A DNA stretch of 64,000 bases from Coprinus comatus. Taxonomy: Eukaryota; Basidiomycota; Agaricomycetes; Agaricales; Agaricaceae. Shown here piece after piece: positions 1-11,911 of the stretch (position 1 is the first letter of the stretch; each line of letters opens with the position of its first letter). A program made the position numbers and the translations under genes. The notes below the pieces were generated by a model. That model made no database searches, was not told where the DNA came from, and worked only from the letters and a program-made list of their open reading frames with translations. Location of the stretch: contig JAWPGT010000010.1 in assembly GCA_034638255.1 (NCBI GenBank), forward strand, positions 806,001-870,000. Reading direction: 5' to 3'.

Positions 1-1927
1 CCATACACCTAATTCATCAAAAACTCCTATTAGTCCTCAACAAAACCAAAACCAAAACCAAAACCAAACCGCACACCAAAATCAACAAAAAGAAAAAGAA
101 AAAGAAAGGAGAGTGTTATTAGAAAACGCATTAATTCCAACTAGAGAATGGTATATGTTACTTGCAGGATTATTGACTAGAGCTGTATTGGAAGGGTATT
201 TGACTGCTGGATGGTGTGGATGTAAAAGTGTGGAAAGTTTGTTGTTGGTTGGGATTGGTTTGGATGTTGGGTTTTGGGAGAGGAAGAAGAGGAGAATGGG
301 TAGGAGAAGTACGAGTACGAGTAAGAGTAGGACTAGAAGAAAGAGAGGTGAGAGTGGGAGTGGGAGTGGAGGAGAGGAACGAGAAAGGGAAGGTGTTAAG
401 CTGGAGGATGTTGAGAAGGGTGTTGGTGGTGATGAGGAAGGTGAACATGAACATGATAATATAGAGGACGAACGTGGAGATGATGACGAGGATGATGAAG
501 ATGAAGATGAGCATGACGATGGTGATGATAATGATGATGAGGATGAAGATGGAGACGACGAAGAAGATCTATTGAATTTCATTCATAATGAAGAAATGGA
601 ATTTACAGAATTTGATCCTGATGGATTACCAAGTTTAATTGAAGCGGTTAGAGTTTTATTCCCGGGTTTGAATGGGAAACAAAAGGAATCAATGTCAACG
701 TCAATATCCACGTCCACTTCGGACCCTTCAACAACAACGTCAACTTCGAATTCAAATTCAGGTTTAGTTTCAATGGGTATAGATAGATCTAGTTCCACAG
801 AACCGGCATCGGTATTGAGCATGAAAAGAAAAAGTGTTGCTGAGGAGGAATATGAAGTTGAGATGTATGAACGATTGAGAAGGGTATGTATTTCCTATAC
901 ATTTATTCCTTTTTTTCTAACCAAACTATTTTTGACAGTTCTATGATATTCCGAATTCAACGCCAGATTTGTTAACTCATATGGAAGATTTGGCTTGGTC
1001 TTATCCTGCTGAACCTGTTGAAAGATCTGCTTTGAGATTTTGTGAAGCTGTTGCTAAGTGGAGAGGAAAACCAGAATTGGAAACTGTATGTTTCTTTCTT
1101 TCTTTCTTCTTCCAATAACAAATCTGAATCTCACGCGTTTGTTCTCTTATTATTAGTACAAGAAGAAAACACCATTATCACCAAACATGGGAGGAATGTC
1201 AATCGATTCATTAGTTCATTCAAATCCTACAAGTCCAGTTTTGGTTAATTCTGTTGTACCTGGAAGAACCACAGCAACAACAACGGCAACTGTAGCTTCA
1301 CTTGGATCAATGTTTCAACAAACGTTACAACAACATCAAGATAAATTAGGACAAGGAAAGGAAAGTAGAAGAAAACCTAGGAAACCTAGTATTGATGTTT
1401 ATTTTGCTTCTCTTTCTTCTACCATTGGAGCTGGTGGTGAAGGAGGTTCGAATGAGAATTCACCTTTGAAAAATCTAGTATCGCCTTCGATGGGGGAAAT
1501 ATCAATGACGACTCCGCCTAGATTAGGAAGTAGTGGTGGTGGCGGTGGTATGAACGCTAGTGGTGGTAGTGGTAGTGGTAGTGGTAGTGGAATGGATATG
1601 GGAGGATTGATGGGAATGAATGTTAATATGAATAATATGAATACGATGGCAGGGTTGATGGGAATGAATATGGGAATGGGGGGGATTAATCCTTTAAGTG
1701 GGATTGGGATGGGTTCGATGGGATTAGGAATGGGTTCGATGGGGATGAATATGGATATGGGATTGGGTGGGATGGGGATGAACATGAATGGATTGGGGAT
1801 GGGGAATTTGGGATTGGGGATGAGTGGGACTGTGGGAGGAGGAGGAGTGTTGAAGAGAGGAAGAGAGGAAGGTGCTGGCGTTGAAGATGGGAGAGAGGAA
1901 GGTGCGAAGAGGTTACAGATGAGATGA
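1..1927 (+). CDS. Unidentified acidic, Gly/Met-rich protein (5' end outside window)
   Basis: The frame is open from base 2, so the start lies upstream of the window. Three exons fit: 1-883, 939-1085 and 1157-1927, with GTATGT donors and AG acceptors and phase 0 throughout. The first exon encodes a Gln/Asn-rich run, then a hydrophobic, probably folded block (NALIPTREWYMLLAGLLTRA, then a GYLTAGWCG stretch), a Lys/Arg-rich patch, and a long Asp/Glu run around 470-570. The second exon (YDIPNSTPDLLTHMEDLAWS) is ordinary globular sequence. The last exon is Ser/Thr-rich and then strongly Gly/Met-rich (repeats of the type GMGSMGLGM) and ends with a basic tail. The composition suggests a nuclear regulatory protein, but I recognise no catalytic or DNA-binding motif and assign no function. 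Confidence 0.75.
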
Positions 1928-2441
1928 GATGATGTTTCTATTTAAACTCTTCGCTCTATCCCCCCCTCTCTCTTTCCGATATGATCTGTTCTTTTTTATT
2001 GAGTGTTGCATATTTTCAACACATTCATATCTTCTGTTTTTGTTATTTTCGTTCTCTCCCATTCATAGCCATTCAACTCGTTCAAAAGTCATTGTTTGGT
2101 TCTCTTTTTTTCACTGGTTTTTTTTTTCGTTCTTTTGGGAATTTCGGTTTTATAAAATTTACTTCTTTTTACTATTTATCTACCTTCGTTGACCGGGACT
2201 CCGCTGTATATATTTTTATCGACGTAATACAGTTGTAATTGCAATTGAATGTTTTTTTTCTGTGTGCATGTGTGAATGTGGGCGAGTGCTCTTGGAGAAA
2301 ACAAATTATAATCTATTTTTAAAACCCAAACCCAAAGCGACAAGATTACCAACATGCACCATGAAAAAAGAAATAAGTAAAGAGATCTAGAAGACTGAGT
2401 TTTAAACGTTCAAACTCAAACTCTCAAGCCATTAATATCAA
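1928..2441. other. Convergent 3' intergenic region
   Basis: This lies between the stop of the acidic protein gene and the stop of the convergent FetB-like gene. It is T-rich on its left half, as expected of fungal 3' UTR. No gene, tRNA or repeat is visible. Confidence 0.6.
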
Positions 2442-4339
2442 TTATCCTAATAAAGGTCTTCTTTCTCCATCCCTCTTATCCTCACTTCCACTCCCACTAG
2501 TACTCGCTCGGGTACTCGCACTGGCACTTGTACTTGCACTTGCAGTAGTAATCGTACTTTCACTAGCACTTCTACTCCGATATTTTTCCTTTTCCTTTCT
2601 ACTCTTACTCTTCCCCATACTTTCTTGTAACCAAACACCTCCTTCAACCATTTTCTTACCTACCTTACCTAAACTTCCTATTCCCAACTTGGCTCTACCA
2701 TTCTTTATACCATTCCTTTCACCATTCCCTTCACCGTTTCCTCCACCAAATCCAAATCCACCAAATCCAAATCTAGCAAACCCAATCCTCCCAGAATAAA
2801 TCCTATCCCCTCTAATCCTATGTTCATTATCAACACTAACAAAAATAACCACAAAAGTAGTTAAAGTAGCTGCTAAAGTAGTTGATGCTGAAATCATGAA
2901 TACTATTATCATTTGAAGTCGTGCTGCTTGTTGAACTGATGAACCTCCTAGAATTGCTCCTGTCATCATTCCTGGGATTGCTATTATTCCTAAGACGCTG
3001 ATGAATTTATTAATATTATTTATTTGCAATTATTTATTTAGTTGAGAGTGATGAAATGGAGAGTGATGAAAGGAAAGGAAAAAAAAGAAAAGAAGAGTGG
3101 GTGGATGGATGGGTGAGTGGTGTATTTTTACTTACCTCATGTTGTTTATTGTTGGTGTTAATGCTAGACGTAAGGCTTCAATTGCTACTGGTCTACATGC
3201 TTCTATTCTTGACGCTCCAAATGCGAGGTATACTTCGACTTTATCTCTGTTTTCTCTATTAAATGATAAATGAATGGTTGGTGTTGTGTTGTATTGTTAG
3301 TTTTTGGTTTTTTCTTTTTTGGGTTACTGCGGATACGGATATTAAAAAATGAGGGGGAGGGGTGTTGTGTTTCGAAATGAAATTGAAATTGAAATTGAAA
3401 TGAAACTGAAGAAGTTCTCTTCGTTGTTTCATTTTCGAAAATAGAAGTAGTAACGCCCTTCCGTTAATTTTTTTTTACGAAATCAAACCCCGCGAAGATG
3501 AAAAAAAAAAATGAACATATTAATAAATACTCAACTGTAATTCTTTTAAAACGTAACTAACAGAAACTGTGATACCAGAGATAGTAGCACCACAAAGCAT
3601 ACCGACGATTGGTACTTGGACAAAAAGAAATGTCAGCCTCACTTAACTTAAAACAAAGCCAGGAGAGAGACGTACTATATTGAATTGGTGTCCAAAATGG
3701 ATCAACGCCCATAGCGAACTTAGTACCAATTATAGATACGGGAATTGTAGAACCTAACATTGCGACGAGTACGGATGGGAACTGTTTTTTTTTGTGAAAA
3801 ATGGGAATGGAAATGTTTAGGAGGAGGATTTTTTTGACAGTGAGGAGGTTGAGGTTGGTTTTGTGTACGGACCATGTATTGATATCTCCGTTTTGATTTA
3901 TTAATTACTGTTGAGAGAGGAGAGCGAGAGCGAGAGATGTTAATTGTTGAGTAGGAGTTTCTTGACGTGAGGAACGTACCGATTTCGATGGTTCCAAGTA
4001 AATTAAGTAAAACTATAACATCGAGATAGGTCTTTTGAATAAGGAGTAAGAGACGTAAAATAAAAATAAAAACGTACGTGTAATGCCAGCAACAACCCAA
4101 GGATCTTCAGAAGCAAATACTTTTTGAAGTATCATAGCCACCAAAGTAAGTTGAACCATACATCTTATAGCACTTATTAACAATGAGCCTCCTATACCGA
4201 TTTTGAGAACGCCAGAGATGAATGTTTCAAAGAGGATAAATGCGAGTGCTATTAGTACGTTTTCCCATGTTAATTGGGTTTCCATAGAGGTGAATGGGAG
4301 AAAGGTGGTATCATAGGCAATTGAAGTAATATTTGCCAT
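2442..4339 (-). CDS. FetB/UPF0014 family multipass membrane protein
   Basis: This is a multi-exon minus-strand gene. Exons that keep frame are 4339-4078, 4012-3980, 3907-3873, 3781-3676, one from 3614, one from 3246, and the last ending at 2442. The joined protein shows the signature of the UPF0014/FetB permease family: ENVLIALAFILFETFISG, LLLNLLGTIEI, a KSKRRYQYMFPSVLVAMLGS stretch, PIVGMLCGATISGITVS, VEVYLAFGASRIEACRPVA, and PTINNMSVLGIIAIPGMMTG. Bacterial FetB is the membrane subunit of the FetAB ABC transporter linked to iron export; the fungal role is not established and no ATPase partner lies nearby. The C-terminal tail is Gly/Asn-rich and then Ser-rich and looks cytosolic. One donor (after 3873) reads GTCCGT, weaker than the others. 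The start at 4339 opens directly into the first hydrophobic segment. Confidence 0.85.
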
Positions 4340-4832
4340 TGATGTTTTCTCAAACGTGTGTAGTGGTGAAGGAGAATTATGGGTAGAATGGTTTGAGAGG
4401 AGAAGTCTGGAACTTTATGTGGAGTATGTGAGGCAGAGTTGCAAGTGAACAGTAGAATGATTAGTAGTTGAATATAGAGGGAGCAGATGGAGAGCAGTTG
4501 AGTTATTAGGGTTGTAAAGTAAAAAGTATTGGGGACCCTCAAACGCCCCTATGATGACATGAACTACTCAACCAATCAGAACGCTTGGATTTGAAATTGT
4601 TGTTTAAGGCTCTACGCTCGTCAATCCTGTAAAACGGAGTTTCTGAGTTGGCGTAGAGAGTTATTTAAAGCAACAGTTTGTGGATAAATCTTCAGGGCAG
4701 GCCAGATGGATTAAATCAGATAATGTGCGTCATAATAGGACTGTGGAGACAAATGTGGGAAGGTTGATGTTTCCCACGTGCAGCATAACCATGTATTAAC
4801 CTCCCATTCTTTCTGCTTCTTTCCCCCCTTCC
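4340..4832. promoter_or_regulatory. Divergent promoter region (FetB-like / F-box)
   Basis: About 490 bp separate two divergently transcribed genes, so both promoters must lie here. CCAAT words occur near 4574 (caaccaatcag) and the segment just before 4833 is pyrimidine-rich (ctttctgcttctttccccc), typical of fungal start regions. No coding segment is evident. Confidence 0.5.
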
Positions 4833-6737
4833 GTGACCATGGCTCAGCTCTTACTCGACGATCCTGCTCAACAAGGTCCAGACGAAACACGCCGTCTTAG
4901 AGACCTGCTAAACTGTCTCGACAGTGAAATTGAACAGGCCAACGTCCTACTTCAGGAGCTTGTCAAGAGAAGAAGTACCCTGCTTTCGGAGTCTGCTCGT
5001 CTTCCTCATGAAAAGGAACCTGTTCTCCAGGATATTCGTCGTTACGAACAGACTCTAGACACGAAGACCGCAGAATTAACCCAAGCGCAACAGCAATTAG
5101 CTATGGTCGAAGAGCATTCGACCCTTACCAATCAACACTGGAACGACCCTGCCTATTCAACACCTATCTCTACTTTGCCTACATGCCCCAATGTTTACCG
5201 TTCTCATAACAAGGAACTAGAACAACTCAGGCAGCGCGTTGCGCAGTTGGAAAGAGAACGCATTGGCATCACATACCACCTCGAATACCTGCGAAGAATG
5301 GTGGCTCCCATACTGCGTCTGCCCGCAGAACTTCTGGAGCATATTTTCACGTTCTGCCTCCCCTCCCAAAGATTCGTTCCATTGTACCAGCAATCCGCAC
5401 CACTACTCCTCACGAGTGTTAACCGCATGTTCCGCGAACGAGCTCTCGCCACTCCACGCTTGTGGGCTTCCCTATCAATCCACAGGAATAGTTCAGGCTC
5501 CAGTTTCTATCCCCAGCCGGAGCTGATTAAACTCTTCATCGACCGTTCCGTCGCAGCCCCGTTGTCATGGAGTCTCGAGGACTCTAAGCCGAGCCTCAAC
5601 GTCATTGACGAAAAACGTCCACCGTTACCGGTATCCGATATTGTCGAGTTGTATGCCCCTCACCACGAACGCTGGAAGCACGTGCGTATCGATTATGGGA
5701 GTGGTTGGGTTCCTACCACTGGTCTCGAACACCTTCCCAATTCTCCTCGATTTCCTATACTGGAAACATTATCTATTAAGCGAGGCTATTGGCATGATCA
5801 GCGCGAGATCAAAATTCTTCGTTGCATGCTAGCCTCGCCTCGGCTATGGGGTGCCAGTTGGTACAGCCAGAAGCCTTATACTACTTTAGTAATGCCGTGG
5901 ACTCAACTTCGTCAATTCTCTGTCAATCACCTTATTCCCCTCCGAGAAGCGTTCGGCATAGTTGGGCAGTGTTCCGTTTTGGAGGAAGTCGAATTAAATC
6001 TTCTTCTCCCTAGAGTTGATGAAAAAAGCGATCCTGGAATTGACATGTTAACTCACCGTACCATTCGCGTTTTCAAAGCTGGTTTCTCTGAAGATCCAGA
6101 TATTCTATTTGACAACCTCACTCTACCCTACTTGAAACATCTCGAACTTGCAAACTCTTCTGGTATTCATTCTCCCTTGTCTCTAAACTCTCTCAGGAGA
6201 CTCTTCCAGCGATCCAAATGCACTTTGGAAAAGCTGGCATTTCAAGAGGTACAACTGGAACCGGATGATTTATTGGAGTTACTCAAATATTTATCACCTT
6301 CAATCACCGAACTCAGTTTCCAATCTGAACGGCATAATGCAGGTTACGTTGATGGTAACATCTTACGTTTAATGACGTATTCAGATCGTCATCATTCCAA
6401 CTCTGCAAGACCGATTGAAAAAGAAGAATTCGAAGCCAGAGGTACTTTTCGAGGTGTTCTTTGCCCAAGATTGAAAACGTTATGGATGTGGGGTGTTGTT
6501 TATTGTAAAGATGAAGTTTTGACGGATATGTTGATGAGTAGATGGATTGGTTGTCGAGTTTGTAGACCTGGAGATGTTTTGGATTCGGTATTTGTGGTTT
6601 TGGATGATGATATGGATGAGAATAGGCATATTGAGGATTTTAAGAGATTGGAAGCGTTGAAAGCTCAAAGACCGGGATTGTATTTCCAGAGGTTGGTTAG
6701 GATTGTTAATAATCCGAGGAGAGTTTGGATGTTATGA
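4833..6737 (+). CDS. F-box protein with N-terminal coiled coil
   Basis: This is a single-exon gene of 634 codons, intronless unlike most neighbours. Residues about 15-150 are rich in Leu/Glu/Gln/Arg heptads (LRDLLNCLDSEIEQANVLLQ and a second helix around LEQLRQRVAQLERER), predicting a coiled coil. The F-box follows at about 155-200 (APILRLPAELLEHIFTFCLP, then SVNRMFRERALATPRLWASL). The rest has scattered Leu-rich segments such as LKHLELANSSG and ITELSFQSE, compatible with a leucine-rich-repeat-like substrate-recognition fold. This architecture belongs to the greatly expanded F-box families of Agaricomycetes, presumed SCF ubiquitin-ligase adaptors. The substrate cannot be inferred. Codon use shifts near the 3' end (more TTG/GAT from about 6470), a minor oddity. 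Confidence 0.9.
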   Translation: MTMAQLLLDDPAQQGPDETRRLRDLLNCLDSEIEQANVLLQELVKRRSTLLSESARLPHEKEPVLQDIRRYEQTLDTKTAELTQAQQQLAMVEEHSTLTNQHWNDPAYSTPISTLPTCPNVYRSHNKELEQLRQRVAQLERERIGITYHLEYLRRMVAPILRLPAELLEHIFTFCLPSQRFVPLYQQSAPLLLTSVNRMFRERALATPRLWASLSIHRNSSGSSFYPQPELIKLFIDRSVAAPLSWSLEDSKPSLNVIDEKRPPLPVSDIVELYAPHHERWKHVRIDYGSGWVPTTGLEHLPNSPRFPILETLSIKRGYWHDQREIKILRCMLASPRLWGASWYSQKPYTTLVMPWTQLRQFSVNHLIPLREAFGIVGQCSVLEEVELNLLLPRVDEKSDPGIDMLTHRTIRVFKAGFSEDPDILFDNLTLPYLKHLELANSSGIHSPLSLNSLRRLFQRSKCTLEKLAFQEVQLEPDDLLELLKYLSPSITELSFQSERHNAGYVDGNILRLMTYSDRHHSNSARPIEKEEFEARGTFRGVLCPRLKTLWMWGVVYCKDEVLTDMLMSRWIGCRVCRPGDVLDSVFVVLDDDMDENRHIEDFKRLEALKAQRPGLYFQRLVRIVNNPRRVWML

Positions 6738-7145
6738 TTGGTGAGTTAACCTAGGTGTACGTGTGTGTGTTTTGTTTTTCGGACAGCCCAAGGAATATGT
6801 TTTGGATACTGTAGGACCTTATTTAATTGAATTTTGTTACCTGCTTTTCAACTTTCTATATTTATTTTTTCTTGATTACCCTTTCGCATTACCTTTCTTG
6901 TAACCTAAAGCACTTTTTAATTACCGAACCAGGAAACCTTCCATGTAACTCCTTTTCTTCTTTTGTCGTTCCTTGTATAACTAGGTAGTTTTCTTGTCTT
7001 TACCCCTGTTCGATACCATAGTTTTTTTTTTCCAATATTATCAAATTGTATATCTGCCCCGACCACAAATACACCATTACATTTTTTTTCTCCCATTAAT
7101 TCCAACTAGTAGTATCTCTATATCGAAGTATGCACATATGATTTT
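6738..7145. other. Convergent 3' intergenic region
   Basis: T-rich 3' flank of the F-box gene and 3' flank of the Rds1-like gene. No gene or RNA is recognised. Confidence 0.5.
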
Positions 7146-7408
7146 TTACCCAGATTGATATAAAGCAGGACCAGCAACTATATGAGCATTCAATTCCGAA
7201 ATATTGGCTGGTGTGATGTATATATCTTGATCTGTTAATACGACGAACCTGGAATTTTTTGGGAATATGAAGATCAGTATATCAGTATATCAGTTTTTTT
7301 AGATATGAGTTGTGGAGAGAGAATGGAATGTGACATTCTATCACATGGGAAGGATTTGTGGAGTATTATGGAGTGATGTTGATAAAACAAAGAAAACTAG
7401 AGAGAAAG

Positions 7409-7440
<32 letters not shown>

Positions 7441-9209
7441 TCGTGGAAGGTGTGGATCTTTTGTTGTGGAGTAGTGGAGTAGTGGAGTGGAGTAGTGGGA
7501 GAGAAGTATATGGAGAGAAGAAAAAAGAAAAGATGGAGAAATCAAGAAGTGATGGAAGCAGGGTATAAAGAATGTCTTTTTTTTCACCGGGTCCGATCTC
7601 CAAAAGAAGAAGAAAAGAAAAGAACAACAGAAATGGAAATGGAAAGAGGAGTGCAACAAAATGAAATAATAATAAAAAAACAAAACACGTACATTGTACC
7701 ATTGATAATAGGAACTGTATCTTCACCGAAAACTTTTGGATCTGGTTGAATAGTGGTACCAGTTTGATTTTCAATGTTTTCGAGAGGTGTATATGTTGTA
7801 TTTAGTTGGGAGATCCATGCGACGAACTGTTGTTTAGTATTAATGTTAATGGTTTTTTTTTAGAATTGAGAGAGAGGGTGGGAATAGGATGATAGGAGGA
7901 AAAGAGGAAAGGAACCGTAACTATTAAAACGAGAAGAAGACGAAGGGAAAAAAAAAGAGAAAGAGAAAACGTACACGAGGTTCACCAGCGGTAGTACTTG
8001 TTAAATAACTGTTATTATAACCGACCGGTTTACCAGGAAGTTCCCAACTGAAATTAACAGTACGTCCTCCAAACGATAAAGGTTCAGATCGATTATGAGT
8101 TATAGCTGGTGTTGTATCATTTCCTGGGATACTCGTATTCCAAAGTGGAGTTGCGTCCGGGTTGTTCTGAAAATATTAAATTAGAAAGATTCAAAAAAAA
8201 AAAAAGTGAAAGAAACGAGAACACGAAATACAAAATACGCACAGTAACATTCAAAGCTGGGAAATTCTGCCAAGCAATCCTAGGATTTTTCTCTGGACAA
8301 CTAACCAACCAAGGAGCCAAAAGAGTCCAAGCCATACTTTGAGTAATACCCGTTTCAAACCAAACAGGCATAGGAAACAATCCTTCAAATTGTCTAAAAA
8401 TCATTTGTTGACGTGCTTCTGTTGTTATAGATTGTAATAACAATTGAGCTGCATCTCTTGAATTTAAATGTTCAATAAAACCGTAAACTCCACTTTCTCC
8501 CCAACGAGTTAATTTTTGACAGAAATCGAGGAATTCGCGGACTGTGGAGAAAGGGTATTGATATGTACATTGTTTAGAGGCGTATGCTGTTGAAGATTAA
8601 TAAATTATAATAAATTTATAAATTTATAAAATGAACATAAATGAGAAAGAGGATTGAGAAAGGAAAGAATTGTTGACTTACGACCCAAAATATTAGACAA
8701 CATAGTAGCATGTCCAATTTCTTGTTGAGCCATAAACTCAATCAAAAACCTATCTTCAGCATTCAACCCAGCTTCTGCAAAATCTTGAACCGAAAATCGA
8801 GCAAGTCCATAATTGAATAAATCAAGTTCGATCCATTCTTGATTTAATGCCAAATTCTACATTAGTAGGTAATATCATTAGTATTCGAATCATATATATA
8901 TCAATCAAATGATTCGGAAGTAGTAGAAGTATGAGAAGGTAAGGAAGAAGCGGAGGAAACGAAAAGGATGAGAAAAAAAAGAGTTGGAGTAGTACTACTT
9001 ACGATAGATTGCCAATCAAAATCAGACAACGCAATATACTTCGGTTCACTCCCATTAACACCAAGACCTCCGGTTGGTACGTAAGGCGTATAGGCAGCTA
9101 ATACACCCGGGCTTGAACCTAAACCTGAACCCGAGATCGATGAAAAACTCGAGATTGAAAAGGTAGTGGCGAAGAGAACATGGACAGCAAGAGGTGAAAA
9201 GAAACGCAT
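7146..9209 (-). CDS. Rds1-like secreted ferritin-fold stress protein
   Basis: Multi-exon minus-strand gene; the start at 9209 gives a cleavable signal peptide (MRFFSPLAVHVLFATTFSIS) followed by a Ser/Gly stretch. The mature part matches the fungal Rds1 family with a ferritin-like (Ferritin_2) four-helix domain: IALSDFDWQSI, ALNQEWIELDLFNYGLARFS, FLIEFMAQQEIGHATMLSNILG, then the helix around DAAQLLLQSITTEARQQMIF and the segment WFETGITQSMAWTLLAPWL. Glu and His of EIGHA correspond to metal-ligand positions in ferritin-like folds. Later exons carry LWNTSIPGNDTTPAITHNRS, NFSWELPGKPVGYNNSYL and the terminal GPALYQSG, stop at 7146-7148. N-glycosylation sequons are frequent, fitting secretion. S. 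pombe rds1 is a stress- and nutrient-responsive gene; the biochemical activity of the family is unclear. Exons were joined by eye and internal ends may be off by a few bases. Confidence 0.85.
7405..7434. repeat. (GA)n microsatellite in an intron
   Basis: An uninterrupted GA run within a purine-rich intron of the Rds1-like gene, at about 7408-7433. It is a simple-sequence repeat with no coding role. Confidence 0.8.
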
Positions 9210-9273
9210 CGTTCGTTAACTTGGATGTGGGTTTCTTTTGCGTCTGAAAAAATTACAGGCGAGTGTCATGGTT

Positions 9274-9281
9274 GTTTTATA
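9274..9281 (-). promoter_or_regulatory. TATA-box candidate of the Rds1-like gene
   Basis: On the minus strand this reads TATAAAAC, about 65 nt upstream of the ATG at 9209, a typical spacing for a fungal TATA promoter. Confidence 0.5.
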
Positions 9282-9823
9282 CCTAGAATTTAGGAGAAAA
9301 TAGGTTTCTGTTTCAACGAAACTGGAAAAAGGAGTTTTCTATGGAAGTGATCGAGGTCATGAATGACGTGCGGATAACCATGGACGGAGCGAAGAGCAGG
9401 GACTAGAAACGGGGAAGATTAGGAGATGGAGATATATGATTTCGGATTCGCAAGGATCAGGAGCACGGCGAAGAGATGAGTAACATCCAGCATATTTATC
9501 AAAGGGAAAGGACATGTTGCATAAAGTTACACAAAAAGTAGCATGAGAAAAAGCGCTGTTGTACAATAGCGAATAAGATAAAAGTAACCAAACAACGCCA
9601 GATGAAAGGTCCAGGGTGGTTTGAACGCATATACAATGGTGAATGGGGGTGGTGATGAGACATGAGGAAAGGATGAGACGATGACAGATAGAAAACAATA
9701 GAAATGACTTTTGCAAATCAGTAATAAGTGGGAATACAACGACAAACCAACCCAGAGAACATACAACTACATCCAACATAAAGAGGAAAGCAAGCATAAA
9801 ATCAAAACAAAAAGCATAGGTGG
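9282..9823. other. Intergenic region upstream of the Rds1-like gene
   Basis: It holds the distal promoter of the Rds1-like gene and the 3' UTR of the WD40 gene. Open frames on the minus strand are uninterrupted only by chance and have no family resemblance. Confidence 0.4.
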
Positions 9824-11911
9824 CTATCGCCAACCATCGTCATGCCACCAAGTCTTTTCAGCATCTCGTACAGTCCACTCTACGACACTTTCCGGGCTGG
9901 CAACGTAAATATATCCACCAGTGGGATCAAAGCATGTCCCGGCAATATCCAGGATCATCCCTATACCTCATACTGGTAGGTACAACCTTGCGCGGTTTTC
10001 GTGCTAGGACGGCGATATCCCTCCGTCGTAGAAGGGATAGGAGAACTGCTCTCTGATGCATGTGTTGACATACATTCGATAGAATCGAGTTCATCTACAT
10101 CCATGTCATCATCGTGCCTTTCCGAATCATCGCGTCGTGAATTAGGTGGACGATAGCCGAAATCGCCATGGGTAGACCCGGTATTGACATCTTCATCCTC
10201 ACTACTGGACACTTGCGCATTCAGGAGAGCGTGGACTCGGATTCAATGCTCCGGTCACCGAGGGGAGGCACCACTACAATATCTGCGCAAAATCATCTTG
10301 ATCTCTACTGGTATTACGCACATGACTGAGTCGCAATGTTCTCCAAGTTGAATCACCTATGGAGGAAGGAGGGGAATATGAAGTAGGGATCCTGAAAGCA
10401 TCACTCAAAGCTTGAGCTATGTGGCGTTGTCCGTGGCCTCCGTTGCCGGGTGTGGAAGCTAAATGCGACCGCCGGCGTGACGAGGGGCTGGTGTCAATGA
10501 TGAGAAAACATGTCGGTTCACGGGTGGGCTCCTTTCTTGTGCTCTCGGAGGTGAAGAAGCCGGGGTTGGCAGTAGGTCATGCTGCTCGGGTGGTCGGACA
10601 GTGGGAACCTTGAGAATTTCCTCGGTCTCGAACGTTCGAGCATCCAGTACATGGACGAGGGAAGTATGCTACAAGTCCGAGATCAGTAACTCTCTAGCGT
10701 TGCTTGATAGATGTCAACTTACTTCCGTGAAGACCAACACTTCCTTTCCGCTTGCACCGCCACCACCAAATTTAACGCTTCGAACACTGAAACCTGGTGC
10801 TTTCGAACGTCCGCGAGTCCAATCGGTGGGGTCATCCGACAAGTAGCCGTCGTCTGAGGAGATACCGCGGTGTTTGTCGGTCTGAATAACCTTCATAGGT
10901 TTACTACTGCGAACATCCCAAATTGCAAGTACACCCTCCTGTGATGCAACTGCAAACTTCATTCCATCAGCAGAAAATGCAGTTGAGAACGAAGCTGCCA
11001 GGGATGATGGATACAAGAGGGGGGATGCATCAGGGGGAGGGAGGATTAAAGTCTGGATACGCTCAAAATTAACTTGATCGCCGCCATGCATGTAGTGAAA
11101 GTAGATCTTCGAGGAATCTCCGACGGAAAGGAGAGTGCGGCCATCTGGTGAAATGGAAGCTACAGGAGGATGTCAAGTAAGAGTAAAGGCAGAGATGATG
11201 GTGTGACGTACAATGATTAATGGGAACATCGAGCTTGAGGCAACCAATAGTCCTAAGATGTCGTTTTTGGCTCTGAACCCGCAGAGGAACTTCGTACAGT
11301 CGCACGGTGCAATCGTTATTACTGATTCCCACTCTTGGCTCTACCGCACTTTGATTGGAACGAGTAAGACTCAGCGAGGTCAGCAGAATCGAATTGTTGA
11401 TGGATCCAAGCAGTTGCTTTTCAGAATGCCATACTAGCTTGCTTCGTCCGCTCTTCGAGGACGCAGTCGTATGGCACGACAGGTGAATTTCAGCATCTTG
11501 TCCCCCAGCAGCGAGAAGTGTGGTGTTGGATTCAAGATTTAGACTTGTGAGTGTGTTTGCACAGAAGCTCAGAGGTACAAGGGTTCGTGGCTGTTGAATT
11601 CAATCAGAAATACAGGGTGAGACTAGGGGGAAGGTGATACACACTGAGTCACCGGTGTTGAGGTCATGCTCGACGATTGCATTGTCCCGAATATAGTTGA
11701 GCACACCGCGTTCTCGAGGACATATAACCAGGTCCCGTAGTTGTCTATGATAACATTAGCACATTGCCGGGGAAAGTAGTTTCTGGGGTAAATGATTTCG
11801 AGACGCCAGGGTCGAGCGGTACAACGGAACTCACATATGGCCAATATGGACATTTGCAGCAGCTACTGCGCTGGGAGTGTTTGATACTAGCAATGGAGGA
11901 TCGCATGCCAT
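9824..11911 (-). CDS. WD40-type protein, DUF2415-like
   Basis: Minus-strand multi-exon gene. The start at 11911 (MACDPPLLVSN) leads to ANVHIGHM, a spliced join to RQLRDLVICPRERGVLNYIR and DNAIVEHDLNTGDS, the usual opening of the fungal DUF2415/WD-repeat family. The following blades include LLAAGGQDAEIHLSCH, VGISNNDCTVRLYEV, SISPDGRTLLSVGDSSKIYF, FSADGMKFAVASQEGVLAIWDVRS and, at the end, IAGTCFDPTGGYIYVASPES, with stop at 9824-9826. The QHDLLPTP segment (about 10575) resembles the DLL-containing DUF2415 motif. Between them is an acidic/Ser-rich insert (EDEDVNTGS and DDDMDVDELDS). WD propellers usually act as scaffolds; no partner can be inferred. An in-frame stop lies just upstream of the chosen ATG. 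Confidence 0.75.

Noticed and set aside
82..582. Minus-strand Ser-rich open frame
   Set aside because: Antisense to the acidic-repeat exon; low complexity mirrors the Glu/Asp codons of the real gene.
9357..9833. 158-codon minus frame with hydrophobic stretches
   Set aside because: Falls in the 3' flank of the WD40 gene and the distal Rds1 promoter; composition follows the T-rich strand and no family is recognisable.
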